DNA of 64,000 nt from Diospyros lotus (GCF_014633365.1 NC_068345.1:10548058-10612057); one strand, 5' to 3'. Positions 33,149-44,729 are shown, counted from the stretch's first letter. Made by a program: numbers and translations. The notes: generated by a model from the sequence alone, not told the origin.

Positions 33149-35232
33149 TGATATTTTGCTCTTATGATTGGTTTTGATGATGAAAACAATAATTGGTTTC
33201 GAACCCTTAGTCATAAGTCAAGATTATGATTTTTAACAAAAATTAATTTCAAATACTTTGATAAAATGAAAACTAAATGAATTATAATTTTTAATATATA
33301 TAAACAAAGATTTGCAACAACTTATATTTATTTTAATGATGATTGCCTTTGATATGGTTTTGATTAGGGGTGTTCGCGGTGCAGTTTGACCGGTCTGAAT
33401 CATTTTCAGCACGCCAAACTGCTAGTGCGATTTTTCAACCAAACCAGACCGCGGTCTGGTTTGGTGCGGTTTACCGCGGTTTGAAATGCTATTTAAAATC
33501 ACTAAAAAAGATATTTAAAAATGGTAAATAAAGACACAAATATTGGTAAATAAAGACAATTAAATGTAAATAAATAGGAGCAAAAAATAAAGACAAAATA
33601 GTGTAAAAAATAAATAGGATGGGCTGCCAATTATTAAATTTTTATAATAATATTTTTTTATAATTTTTTTTATTATTTTCTTGAGCGGTTCGGTTTAAAA
33701 CCGAATCGCAAACTGTCCAAACCGCAAAATGTGCGGTTTGGACAGAATCCAAACCATTTTCGACCACCAAAAAAATAACCGATCAGATCGGTTTGGTTCG
33801 GTTTGGTTTGGCCAGTTTCCGCGGTGCACCGATTTTTTTGAACACCCCTAGTTTTGATAATGAAAATTAATTAAATTCTAATGATGAAATTATTTTATTA
33901 ATATTTATTATCTTGGTGTTTTAAATTATTTTCATATGTTTTATTAAGTATCAAAATAAAAATTAATTCCATCATACAATTGAATGTCAAAAATTTTGTT
34001 ATAAATGACATTTGAAATATTATGTTCAAAATTGTTAAATGAAAATTAAATCCAATATCAAAATATCTTGTTATAAATTTTTTAGTGGCATTTGGAATAT
34101 TATGTTTTTATTTAATTAAAAAAAATTAAAATTAAATAAAAATTAATTTTATTTTAAATTTGAAATATTATGATTTTTATTTAATTAGAAATACTCCAAA
34201 AAGTTATTTTTCTAATAGTTTAAAAATAAAATCAACATTGTTGCCCCAGGATTTAAACCCACGCCACCAGTCAAGCCTAAGCTTTAAGTGCAAGCAAGGA
34301 ACCACTCCAACTAAAAACTCCTTTGTTAATTTATGTGCACAAATTTATATTTTTTTCAATTTATTGATTAATGTCTTCAATCTATTGACTAACTCATTTT
34401 CATCTGTTGACTAAGTCATTCAATCTGTTGACTAATATAATGTTTGCATTGAATCTGTCGATCGATTTTCACTTATCTGTCGACATTTTGTGTCTCTGAT
34501 AGTTTCCAACTACTAGTTTCTCCACTATTTAAGCTTCCAACAGGTATATTCTTCAAAGAGCTCGTGAATCTCTATAAATAGAGATCAAAGGGGTGAATCA
34601 AGACAACCGATATGATTGATTTCGAGCTTTCAAGTGTTTATTCTTTCAAGAGCTTAATTGTTTCATTTGTTCTTTATTTTTCTCTTTAAAGGCTTTGATT
34701 ATCATTTATATTATTTTGTTCAAGGCTTGTATTTGTATTGAGGGAACTTATAACTAAGAGTGTCTACTCTTAGATCATCTCTTTTGTATTATTCTTGGTT
34801 TCCCCAGTAAGATTGCTAGAAGACTTACATTGATTGTAGGAGTTTATATTTCCTAACTTGTTGCTAGAGGGTTGCTTATTTAAGCATGAGGTTGTAATAC
34901 CTAACTTGTTACTAGAGGGCTTGCTTGGTTAACCAAGAGGTTGTAAATTCCTAGTTTATTGCTAGAGGGTCCATCCGGAGAGAGATGAGGTTTTTAGTGG
35001 ATTAGTTGAAAAATCCTTAGTAAGGAGCTAAGGTAGTGGATTAGACTTAGTTTAAGCCGAACCACTATATATTGCTAGTGTCTTTCTTGTTTTACTTATA
35101 GCTCCAAGTAATTCTCTTACAAGTATTAAAATCTCATTTTTCACTAAAAAGGATTTCAAACTTCAATCAAAATTTTAAATAACCCAATTCACCCCCTTCT
35201 TAGGTATTAGTGCCATTACTACAAAGCTAACA
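33149..35232 (+). mobile_element. Solo LTR with a nested hAT MITE
   Basis: TGATATTTTGC...GCTAACA with a perfect TTGTC duplication at 33144-33148 and 35233-35237. A TATA box (TATAAATA) lies at 34573-34580. GTTGACT/TGTCGA motifs cluster at 34360-34490, and the tail CAATTCACCCCCTTC resembles those of 23341-31119 and 42506-43497. 2084 bp including the 486-bp MITE. The host sequence is the paired-stem minisatellite. Confidence 0.88.
33365..33850. mobile_element. hAT-type MITE
   Basis: Terminal inverted repeats TAGGGGTGTTC / GAACACCCCTA and a perfect 8-bp duplication GTTTTGAT at 33357-33364 and 33851-33858. The inside is AT-rich with GGTTTGGT/ACCAAACC arms. No transposase. A related but larger element lies at 63031-63971. 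Confidence 0.93.
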
Positions 35233-35237
35233 TTGTC

Positions 35238-35574
35238 TAGTTATTAGTGGGACAACAAGTTGGTTTTCCCTTATTGTCAAGCTATGTGCTAGACAATGGG
35301 CTTGTTGTGTTTACTGTATTACCGGGTTGTTAGCGAGACAATGAGTCTTCAATATTTATCGTGTTGTCTGGCTGTTAACAGGACAATGGGGGTTGTTAAC
35401 GGGATAATGGGCTTTCTGTTTTTTCCTCATTGTCGGGTTGTTAGAGGGACAATGGGTTTGTTTTTTTCCTCGTTGCCTGGCTATAAATGGGACAACGTGT
35501 CTTTTGTTTTTACCTCGTTGTTGGGGTATAAGCGGGATAAAAGGCCTTGGGTTTTTCACCTTGTTGCCGGGTTA
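35238..35574 (-). repeat. Paired-stem minisatellite, part 2
   Basis: Continuation of the 31855-32266 array on the far side of the two solo LTRs. Units such as CCTCGTTGCCTGGCTATAAA followed by TGGGACAACG keep complementary stem arms. The array breaks off in mid-unit at about 35574 against a gag fragment. Confidence 0.82.
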
Positions 35575-35850
35575 TACCAGTCACCCCAGCAGCTTCAGTT
35601 GTGGTGACAGATAATGGGACCCAGTTGCTGAAGGATTTCATGGCATTCCGACCACCTGAGTTCCATGGTGGCACTGATGCAGTCGCAGCGGAGAATTGGA
35701 TGCTGCCAGTTGAGAAGCATCACCGTTCCATTGGATGCTTAGATGATCGTCGAGTCAGACTTAGCACCTTTTTGCTTCGAGGAGATGCTGAGAGATGATG
35801 GGAGACTGCCCGCCAGAGATTTGGAGATAGGGAGCCGACCCGGGCCGTGT
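35575..35850 (+). pseudogene. Chromovirus-type gag N-terminal fragment
   Basis: The frame reads VTPAASVVV, LKDFMAFRPPEFHGGTD, AENWMLPVEK, and LLRGDAERWWETARQRFG with one TGA at 35796-35798 in place of the first Trp of RWWE. This is the N-terminal and early capsid part of a Tekay/Del-like gag. Similarity ends after DREPTRA near 35848. The frame then stays open through a duplicated 39-bp stretch (repeats of CCGTGTACTAGCC at about 35858 and 35897) into Cassandra-type internal sequence. No LTR is seen on its left, so the 5' end of this unit is missing. Confidence 0.8.
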
Positions 35851-35994
35851 GTTGGGACCGTGTACTAGCCAAAGGTTGGGGGTACTGGACTGGGGACCGT
35901 GTACTAGCCCAAGGTTGGGGGTACTGGACGGGGGACAGCTGGGACCAATTGTAAGGTCGCATGAAGATGACGTCATGTGTTTAAGGGGGGAGAA

Positions 35995-36220
35995 TGTAAT
36001 ACCCCGAGAGCCTAGATAAGTTAGTATATATCGAGGATAGTGTAAGAAAGGAAACAACACCAGCTGGATACTTTTTGGGCTGAATGTTAGCAAAGAACTC
36101 CTAACTTAAGCGTGCTTAACCTGGGGTAATCCAGGGATGGGTGACCCTCCTGGGAAGTTCGTGTAGGCCCATCAGGATAAGTTATTCCGGTCCTTCCTAT
36201 CGCTCGAGCGGGATGTTACA
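35995..36220 (+). repeat. Cassandra LTR, copy 1
   Basis: TGTAATACCCCGAGAGCC...GGGATGTTACA, 226 bp. The 5S-like segment lies at 36092-36165, with box A-like AACTTAAGCGTGCTT and box C-like GGGATGGGTGACC. Followed by GG and the primer site. Confidence 0.92.
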
Positions 36221-36222
36221 GG

Positions 36223-36235
36223 TGGTATCAGAGCC
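36223..36235 (+). promoter_or_regulatory. Cassandra primer binding site
   Basis: TGGTATCAGAGCC, complementary to the initiator tRNA-Met 3' end, two bases after LTR copy 1. Confidence 0.92.
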
Positions 36236-36417
36236 GACCCTTGAGCCTCTGAGCGCGATGGTGGGGCAAACCTCAGCGAGGAGGCTGAGTCCCGATGGGG
36301 GGTGTGTAGGCCCCTATGGGGGGTGCGTGTAGGCACCTTAGGTGAATCCCACATCGGCCATGCAAGGGGGGAGATCTGGGACCGGTTGTAAGGTCGCATG
36401 ACGAGAACGTCATGTGC

Positions 36418-36431
36418 TTAAGGGGGGATAA
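36418..36431 (+). promoter_or_regulatory. Cassandra polypurine tract
   Basis: TTAAGGGGGGATAA before TGTAATACC of LTR copy 2. The equivalent tract AAGGGGGGAGAA precedes LTR copy 1 at about 35983. Confidence 0.8.
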
Positions 36432-36657
36432 TGTAATACCCCGAGAGCCTAGAGAAGTTAGTATATATCGAGGATAGTGTAAGAAAGGAAACAACAACAG
36501 CTGGATACCTTTTGGGCTGAATGTTGGCAAAGAACTTCCAAGTTAAGCGTGCTTGACTTGAGGTAATCCAGGGATGGGTGACCCCCCTGGGAAGTTCGCG
36601 TAGGCCCATCAGGATAAGTTGTTTCGGTCCTTCCTATCGCTCGAGCGGGATGTTACA
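36432..36657 (+). repeat. Cassandra LTR, copy 2
   Basis: 226 bp, same length and ends as copy 1. The 5S-like segment at 36529-36600 includes AAGTTAAGCGTGCTTG and GGGATGGGTGACC. These are the internal promoter blocks of 5S rRNA genes used by RNA polymerase III. Confidence 0.92.
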
Positions 36658-36885
36658 TTTCCTTGTTGCCAAGCTGTGTATGGGACAATGGACTTCATTT
36701 TCTCTTCATTGTTGGGCTATAAGTGGGACAATGGACTTGTGTTTTCCTCGTTGCTAAGTTGTGTGTGGGACAATGGGCCTCATTTTCTCCTCGTTCTTGG
36801 GTTATAAGTAGGATAATGGGACCTTTTGTTTTTCTCTTATTGCCAGACTATGTGCAGGGCAACGGGCTCAATAACTTTTGTCACG
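36658..36885 (-). repeat. Paired-stem minisatellite, part 3
   Basis: Resumes after the Cassandra locus with CCTTGTTGCC and TGGGACAATGG units and ends near GGGCAACGGG at about 36865. The three parts add up to roughly 1 kb of original array. Confidence 0.8.
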
Positions 36886-36989
36886 TGTGTTCGAGGCAAG
36901 TCCTTTTGCTTGTTGGCATTATTGACCCTTGGACATTTTAATAGATTTGTTTATCATAATGTCGTGGCTCCCCAGCTTTGTGTGTATAT

Positions 36990-37168
36990 GCTTGCTGGAA
37001 TTGTGGGCGTAATACCTACGTTCGCAATTAGAATACCCATATTTTTTTTTTGCAATTCGACATAACACCTACATCCACGATTAATAAGAATATCCATATT
37101 TTTGTTTTCGTGGTTCGACGTAACATCTATATTTGCGATTAGTTTTGTTTTCATAGTTCGATGTAACA
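36990..37168 (-). repeat. About 57-bp minisatellite, part 1
   Basis: Units contain CCTACATCCACGATTA, AATATCCATATTTTT and CGTGGTTCGACGTAA. Split by the solo LTR at 37174-39734. It is a second array, unrelated to the paired-stem one, in the same minus-strand element. Confidence 0.8.
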
Positions 37169-37173
37169 CCTAT

Positions 37174-39734
37174 TGTGATGTCCTGCTCCCACTTACAAGT
37201 GTCACTCGTGAACAATCATCTGAACTACTCACATGCCTGGCCATTTGTGAGGGGCGGATTATGTTTTGACACGAAATGCCCTAGGTGGGAACTAGGCTTC
37301 GTCATTCCTTTCCCTCAAACCCAGGATCGACTAGCAGACTTGGACTTTAACCATACCACACTTGGCTAATTTATTTCCATTAAGTTTGCCCAATCATTAT
37401 TTCATTATTTTTAATTCTTCTTCTTTCCAAGAATCCCATCGGGCTCCATATAATTTAAAATTCCAATCAATTTATTGATTTTTACCAATTTTAAGGAAAA
37501 CTTATATAATTTAAATTTCTAAATTTTTTTACATTTTCTCCAAAATACCCAAAATTTCTTTTATTTTTAAAAATTCCTCCAGGGACTATCATCAACCAAA
37601 AATGCCCTAAAATCCCCATATTTTTTCAAATTTGTTTAAAAAAATTGGTCGGCAGGGTCTACTGGCGCGCCTGGGGCCTATCGATGTGTTGGCTGGGCGG
37701 CTGGCCGATGCCCGCGCGCCTGCCGCATGCCCACGCGTACAGTGGCCCCGGCTATTGCTGTTGTTGTTGCCTTCTTCACTCTTTCCCTCTTTTTTTTTTT
37801 TTTCTCTTGGACTTCCTAACCCAAATTTTTTAGAAATTAAATTAAATAAATACTCCAAAAATCACCCACATTTCCAACAAAATCATTTTTCCAACACCCA
37901 AAATAAACACCAAACTTACATCCAAAATATCCTTTTAATTTCACAAATGAGGCTTACACAACCCTCTTGATGCTTACATAACAAATATCCAAATAAAATA
38001 CACCAGGGTCTTAAACTTTAACAAGCCATTACCAAATAAATTACAACATAAGCTTAGGCTTCAACAAGCCACAACTAATTACACAAAAATACTTCACAAA
38101 ACTTCCAACCTCAAGCTTGCAACTTTCCCAACCTCTTTCCATAAAAACAACCTACAAGGGGAGGATAAAACCTCATGAGCCATAAAGCTTAGTAAGGGTG
38201 CAATGAACATAAGTATGAACAAAAACATAATATGTGATGCAATGCATGCATGCAACATGGTTAGGGCTTCCACATCCTCACAACCACCTTGGTTTGAGGC
38301 TTTAATCTACTCTACCCCACACAACCTCATGGCCATAGGTCCTTGAACACAAAAAAAACATGCTAATGCACACATTTAAAAAGTTTAAACACATACTTAC
38401 AACTTGCAAGCCACCATCCCATGGGGCTATCCCTTACCTTAAACTTCTTTAAGCTCCCACAATCTTTGGCTTCCAAGAACCTCCTTACCTCCAACTTTCT
38501 TACTCAAAGAAACCTTAAAAAAAAATAAAAAAATAGGGTAGCTAAGCCACCATTCAAGAGAAGCCAAAAGGATTTTATATACTAAAGAAGAATCCTTACC
38601 TTTACTTTTTCCTTCCCTTCCTTCTTCTTTTCTTCTCCCATTTGAAAACCTTAACATTGGAAGACTTCTTCCAATTTCTCTCTTCCATTTTCCTTTTATA
38701 TCTAATAGACTCAAGATTAAATCTTGGCCTTTGGATTTACTTTAAGAGAGCAAATCTCATCCACACAAACAAGCAAAATCCATGCCATTTAATCTCTTTA
38801 AATCCCAACCCTTGGATCACTTTGCCTTTACCAAAGCCTAATCTCAACCACTCAAAGAAAGCACAATCCATGTGCTTATCCAAGATTAAATCTCCACCAT
38901 GGATTTATTTTGGAGAATAAATCTCCACCATCCATCTCATCTCTCTTTATAAATATCTCCACCCATTTGGCAATCCATGCCTACTTCCAAGACTTAATGG
39001 TGGCCCTTGGATCAATTCTTTTTCCAAGAATAAATCTCATCCATTAGATTTATTTATTTCTCACCATTTAATAAATTAAGACAATTTTCACCCATCAATA
39101 ATGAAAGACACAATTCCTTTCTTTTTCCTTTTAAATAAATCCCACATTTTCAAAGTATTAATGGGAGACAATTTTCCATTTTATTTGGATTTTCTTTTAA
39201 TCCAACTCCATCATTACATAAATGACTAATTCCCATTAACATTTAAATTTATTTAATCCCACCATTTTACTTGAACATGACTTTGCCAAGTGTCATCTCT
39301 AGACACTAACCTTGGCTTCCAAGTTTCCATCCAAGCCGGATGTCGCATCACCACATTAATTCACCAATTTAGGGAAAATCAATTATTTTCTCTCATAATT
39401 GAATATTCTCTATTTTTCTCATTTTCCATAATTTAATTTCCCTTATGGAATTCCACTCCAAATTACTAAAATGCCATTTGTGAATTATTAATCTCATTTA
39501 TTTTCACATAAATACAAAAATAAAAAATTAACTCACTTCCATACTTAATTCCACCTATGAATTATTTTTAATTTACCAAATTACCCTTTATTGGAATTCA
39601 TTATCTAAATTACCAAAATGCCCCTCTCATAGGGCACAATTTTATTCAACGATCATTCACTTTCTCAAGGGCATTTTTGGAAGTTTCTCACTTCTTTTCC
39701 CATTCTCCTAACACTAGTAACACTGGGTGTTACA
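37174..39734 (-). mobile_element. Solo LTR, Tekay/Del-like gypsy, minus strand
   Basis: TGTGATGTCC...GGTGTTACA with a perfect CCTAT duplication at 37169-37173 and 39735-39739; 2561 bp. The plus strand carries CCTCATGAGCC and TTAGTAAG near 38170-38200. On the minus strand this is the CTTACTAAGC...GGCTCATGAGG signature near the R region of Tekay-type LTRs, also seen in the LTRs at 49649, 53078, 57702 and 60395. No coding capacity. Confidence 0.88.
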
Positions 39735-39739
39735 CCTAT

Positions 39740-39935
39740 GTCCGCGATTAGAAAAAATATTTAAATTTTATTTTCGTGGTTTAGCGTAATGCCTACATTT
39801 ACAATTAGAAAGAATATGCATATTTTGTTTTAGTAGTTTAGCATAACATCTACATCCACAATTAGAAAGAATGTTCATATTTTATTTTCATGATTCAACG
39901 TAATGCCTACATCCACAATTAGAAAGAATATATTT
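39740..39935 (-). repeat. About 57-bp minisatellite, part 2
   Basis: Continues the 36990-37168 array after the solo LTR. CTACAT marks at 39793, 39850 and 39907 give the period. Units contain ACAATTAGAAAGAATA. Confidence 0.82.
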
Positions 39936-41289
39936 TTTCGTGCACTTAATTATCATCTTGGAATAAATTTTGATTTGAGGGCTTGAGGCGTTCTTTGCCT
40001 TCAGTTTTTGTGAATAAAATTTTTGACTAGAGGATCAAGTAAATTAATTCTCCGTTGCCCAGATCTATTTTTTTAGCAACCCAGATCGGAGTGTTCCAAT
40101 TTTGCTTGCTGCAACCATTGCTTTTGCCTGATGCATCGTATGACTGTCACACCAAGAGATGTGATGGGACAGTCCTTGGCCAAGGCAAATTGAAAGTTAA
40201 GAAAGGTGTTTTTTGATGTGTCATCTGGTCACATTAATGAGATCTGACACATAGTTACTGAGTTTATGAGTTTGTCACTCCATGGCTCTCGCTCAGTCGA
40301 GACGTTAGGTCATGGAATGATTATAATACACGATAATCGTCAACTGTAATAAGTTCACTTGAAGTGAGACTTCACTGCCACTTATATTGTCTTGAACTAC
40401 TGCTATGCGCTATTTAGAAATTCTCGAAATGTCATCGGGATTTGAAGAAGTTTTGGTGATAGGTTAAATGGTTTACCGGTAACGAAAGAGGTTTTGGTAT
40501 TATCTAATTACTAGCAAGTAGTGAACCTCGAAGTCACACACCATATAGTATTACGTTTGGTATCAACATCGTGTGCCTAAAATGTCTCTAGAAGTGATTA
40601 GTCAAAAGTTGACCCTTGGCCCCTCTTACCAATGATGCATAGTGCATAATTCATAGTAAAATTGCATAATACTCTTGAATGATTGCTTTGAAATTATTGG
40701 AGGTAGGGGAGGGCTGCAGAAGTGAGGGAAATTCAATTGTGGGAAAAGGAAAAAGAAAATATGAGGGGGAATTGATTAATTAAAAAAGAGGCAAGGCCTC
40801 TACCTTTTTTCTCTCTCCCATATGGACATGATGCTTCCTCTTTTTCTACTTATTCTTCTTTATTTTTTTCTTCCTTTGAAAATATTCCGCTGTCATAAAA
40901 ATTATACATGTAATTGTTAAGCATAGAATTTTGAGATGTAGACACTAGTGATATATGGGACTTCTGTGTCTAGCACGGGAAGATGTGATCAGAACGGTAC
41001 CATTCAACATACTAGGAATGGACAAACTAGGACCACCACAATGTGAGGTGGACAAGGTCTCAGTACAAAAATTATTTCTGTACCCCAATCTTATATCGGA
41101 CAGTAGGTATGCATTTATTTATATCTTTTTCTAAATATGCATGTTGCTTAAATACCCAAGCTATGTATGACGTGTATATTATATTTAGTTGGGTGTATTT
41201 GATACACGATAAAATATTTATTTTTGTCTGTACCATCGTACTAGTAATTCCCTTCATCAGCCAAGCATGATATGAATCATTCGAGAACA
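39936..41289. other. Noncoding stretch of the minus-strand Tat-like element
   Basis: By position it should hold RNase H and integrase of the minus-strand element, but I recognise no such motif on either strand. A CTTCTT-rich pyrimidine run lies near 40840-40880. Either the domains were deleted or an unrelated repeat was inserted. Confidence 0.4.
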
Positions 41290-41930
41290 TTAATCTTCTC
41301 GTTTTCCTTTTAGACATCCTGAATGCTTTATTAGGGTTGCATGTCAAGAACTACTTTGATTCCTTTTGGGTTTGCTTTGATGCCCCAGTATGTGACCATA
41401 TACCTGGGGAATTTGCCGATGTAACCTTAAAGGCACACTTTTTGGGGTAAAGTTTTATGTTATACTTTTGAAGGGTGAGGAAGGTTTCCTCTAAGTTAAC
41501 AATGTGTTCTTCAAGTTTAAACATTTCCTGTAAGGAGGTTATCGACATGCACCTCCATGTTTCTACCTATTTGACCTTTGAACAATTGATTTACCAATCA
41601 CTAATAGGTTACTCCTATATTCTATAAACCAAAAGGCATGACTTTGTAACATTTTAATCCATGATCTATTATGAAGGCAATATACTTGTCATCTAATGTT
41701 CATGTCTTAATTTGATTATAGACAAAATAGGTGTCCATGAAACTCATGAGTTTATTCCTTGTTATTGCATTCATAAGTTGATCCACTTTCATTAATGGGA
41801 AGGGGTCCTTCGATGAGACTTTATTTAGGTTAGTGAAGTTAACACACATGTGTTAGTCTCTATTGGGTTTCCAATTTATAACTACATTGGATACCTACCT
41901 AAGAGAAATTTATTTCATGGATAAAGCCTA
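41290..41930 (-). pseudogene. Tat-like gypsy reverse transcriptase, degenerate
   Basis: Minus-strand reading, with several frameshifts, gives CVNFTNLNK (about 41840), DPFPLMKVDQLM, SFMDTY, MPFGL (about 41635), a decayed catalytic box VHVDNLL near 41550 where YVDD is expected, then LEETFLTLQKYNIKLYPKKCAF (41420-41490). The order and wording are those of Tat-branch RT. The second catalytic aspartate appears replaced (VDN). Confidence 0.82.
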
Positions 41931-42229
41931 CAGTCGACAATTTAGTCACTTCTCTTACATTCGTTTCCTACTTTTTTTTTATGAAAAATATCAACATTTT
42001 TGAATAATTTGCTTCACCTTTGGGCTAAGATTTAACTTGTGTACAATCACATTCAGGAGATGTCTAGCATGTTTGTGGGTTTCCACACAAAGTGCTTTGC
42101 ATGGTTTTGTAGGAGACTTATCAAACTTTTTCGAAGGTTATTCAAAAGCATTGCCCTTATCTTAACAACCTTGTCAGGTTTGACTTTGGATAGGGATATT
42201 TGTATAAGGTCTTCAATAGGGTCTGGTAA

Positions 42230-42450
42230 TAGTAACTTTTATTTTTCTTATGCATGGACCTCTTTTTTCTTGTTGCCTGCAAGACTACAATCAAAGGCCA
42301 TAGCTTGATCATCAACCATGACTTTTATTCCAAACTTTGTAGAAAATTTGACTTTAAGATGAAAAGTCAAGAAAATAGCTTTTAGTGCATTCAAGGTTAG
42401 CCTCCCAAGGATCACATTATATGTGCTTGGTGTTTTCACTACCACAAAAT
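42230..42450 (-). pseudogene. Tat-like aspartic protease region
   Basis: The minus-strand frame 42445-42248 reads VVKTPSTYNVILGRLTLNALKA, the conserved C-terminal part of the Tat protease (flap and ILGR block), then the linker to RT. The upstream part with the DTG active site is cut off by the solo LTR at 42506. Confidence 0.8.
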
Positions 42451-42505
42451 CTATTATTATTGTTCTTTAACATGGTTTCTCACCTATCATGTGTAGTAAG
42501 GAAAT

Positions 42506-43497
42506 TGTTGTATTAATTTTGATGATGATAATTGTTTTCACAAAGTTTTAATAAACGAGTATTAAAACATTAATTTTAAAGTCAAATATCAAAGTCTCCT
42601 ATTAAAACTATCGACCATATATTTAAGACTATCGACTAGTTCTTACATTTTCACCTTTATATAATCTTTAGAGTAAAAACTGTTGACCTTTTTTTTATAA
42701 ACAGTTGATCGTTTGTTTTGCATGCTTTCAATCACCTATTGTAGACTGTTACTACATCATTTTTAGTCAAAAGTTTTAAGAATTTTCGACCGATATAAAC
42801 TGTCAACTAGCTTAGTTAAAGTTTCAAAAAGCAATTAACTGATAACTCAAATCAATCAACCAGTTTTGTTGTTGAAATTCTAACTACTAATTGTATTTGA
42901 TTTTTGTAAGTTGGATTTCTCAATCCTTTGGCTCCAACGATTATCTTTATTGAGAGGGGCCATGAAGACTATAAATTGGAGATCATTTGAAGTTCAAGAG
43001 ACTTGAAAAATTAGGCTTTCAGGTTTTCAAGTTTATATACTCTCTAGCTTTTTGTGCTTCATTAGTTTTCACTCTCATTTTTTTTTTATCAAGACTATTT
43101 TTATTCATTGTAAAGATTTCTTTAAGCCTTGTTCTAGATAGATTTCAAAGAGAGTAGTGTGAGATTTGAATCTCTTATATTGTATCTTTCCTAGCGAGTT
43201 GTGTTGGAAGAACTAGCTTGGGAGCCAGTTGGTGTAAAAGGTTATAGTTTGCAACCTAAGATTTTATAGTGGACTTGAAAATCTTTAGTGGAGAGCTAGA
43301 GTAGTGGATGTAGGTTGGGTTGAGTCAAATCACTCTAAATTATTTTTCTCTCTTGCATTCCTTGATTTCTATCTTTCTGTTTATAGCTCATTGTTTTCCT
43401 ATTTTTCTTGAAAACCCTTAGGAACTTTTGAAAGTTATTAAACACCCAATTCTTCCCCCCAGGTGTGTGGTGCCATTATATTACACAAACCTAACAA
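42506..43497 (+). mobile_element. Solo LTR inserted in the protease region
   Basis: TGTTGTATTAATTTTGATG ... CCTAACAA, with GAAAT at 42501-42505 and 43498-43502. TATAAATT at 42970-42977 and a CAATTCTTCCCCCC tail. Several ATCGAC/GTTGAC motifs precede the TATA box. Similar in plan to 33149-35232. The terminal base is ambiguous (CA or CAA). Confidence 0.75.
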
Positions 43498-43502
43498 GAA
43501 AT

Positions 43503-43883
43503 TATCCCTTTTAGCTAATGTGATTGTCCATTAAAGCCAATTAATGGGGCAATTGACTCCAAGGTGTGTGCACTAAGGTTCAATTGTTCAAAACCTTTAT
43601 AAAATAGTATATTAGCTAAATTGCCAATATTAATAGGAATTTGGAGTACCACATACTTTTCAATCATAACTTTTCCAACAATAGTGTCATTATGGGGCAG
43701 TAGTATGTCATGTTATCATGAGTTTGTGTTCTGTTCAAGGTCTCTTGGTTGCTACCAAAACTTCTCTTATAAGAGGCAAATTTTTTACTCAGGGTCATTC
43801 TCTCTTTGGAAGACCATCCATGATGGCATGGATGGTTTATACAGTCTTGGTTGGTTATGGAGGATCCTTATATTCTAATTATC
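43503..43883 (-). pseudogene. Degenerate gag-protease linker of the Tat-like element
   Basis: Lies between the protease region and the zinc knuckle on the minus strand. No intact motif is readable; assigned by position. Confidence 0.4.
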
Positions 43884-44099
43884 TTACATGATGGGGTTCC
43901 ATGTACGAGTAGGGCTGACCAAATATCTCCTATAATATCCCTGTTTTATGAGGAACTCTATTTTCTTTTTAATCTCATAACACTCATTCATGTGATAACC
44001 CTTTTGCTTGTGAAATTTACAATACTTCATCATATTTTCCTTTTGAGCTCCACATTTGGTCCCTGCCCACGTAATACACCTGTCTTTACTAATTTTTAC
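43884..44099 (-). pseudogene. Tat-like gag zinc knuckle region
   Basis: The minus-strand frame carries KYCKFHKQKGYHMNECYEIK followed by a KKKIEFLIKQGYYRRYL helix. This is the single C-H-H-C knuckle of Tat gag, the same type as in the TR-GAG at 26441. Cut on its upstream side by a Cassandra TRIM at 44100. Confidence 0.85.
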
Positions 44100-44729
44100 T
44101 GTAACATCTTGCAAGGATTGGAACAACTTACCTTGATGGGCCTATGCGAACTTTCTAGGGGGTCACCCATCTTTGAGTTTCCCCAACTCAAGCACGTTTA
44201 ACCCGAGAGTTCTTTGCCTACATTTAGCCCAAAAGGTATCTAGCTGGTGTTGTTTCCTTCCTTACTTATCCTTAATATATATTAATTACCCTTATTTGGG
44301 CTCTTGGGATATTACATTCTCCTCTCTTTGAGCACATGACGTCCTCGTCATGTAACTTTACAACTGGTCCCAAATTTTCTCCCTTTTGAGGGCTAACATT
44401 TTAGAAGCTTGCTAGGAGTCGTTCCTTATTCAACCCTCGCACCTCGCACGCCAATCCCCGCCCTCATCGGACCACCTTCTCCAAGGGTCGGCTCTGATAC
44501 CACCTTAACATCCTGCATCGAGCGATAAAAAGGACCGAAACAACTTACCGTGATGGGCCTACGCGAACTTCCCAACAGATCACGCATCCTTGAGCTTCGC
44601 CAGCTTAAGCACACTTGACCTAGGAGTTCTTTACCTACATTCAGTTCAAAAGGTATCTAGGTGGTGTTGTTTCCTTTCTTACTTATTCTTGATATATACT
44701 ACTCTTATTTAGCCTCTTGGGGTATTACA
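44100..44729 (-). mobile_element. Cassandra TRIM, complete, minus strand
   Basis: LTRs 44504-44729 (5', 226 bp) and 44100-44316 (3', 217 bp) in minus orientation. The primer site is at 44490-44502 (plus strand GGCTCTGATACCA). Each LTR has the antisense 5S-like block (such as GCTTAAGCACACTTGACC at about 44603). Flanks TTTAC and TTGAC match at four of five bases. The interior is 187 bp and noncoding. It interrupts the Tat-like gag. Confidence 0.9.

Larger units (their letters stand above)
35940..36657 (+). mobile_element. Cassandra TRIM with LTR-internal-LTR, part of a longer tandem
   Basis: Two 226-bp LTRs (35995-36220 and 36432-36657) flank a 211-bp interior with a tRNA-Met primer site and a purine tract. 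The LTRs contain 5S rRNA-like sequence, which identifies Cassandra. Sequence left of the first LTR (35940-35994: GGTCGCATGA, GTCATGTG, AAGGGGGG) repeats the right end of the interior. The locus is therefore internal-LTR-internal-LTR, a remnant of a tandem array. No clear target duplication. Confidence 0.9.

Noticed and set aside
36092..36165. 5S rRNA gene
   Set aside because: Only part of the 5S sequence is present, diverged, and it lies inside a 226-bp LTR with TG/CA ends beside a primer binding site. It is the Cassandra 5S-like segment.
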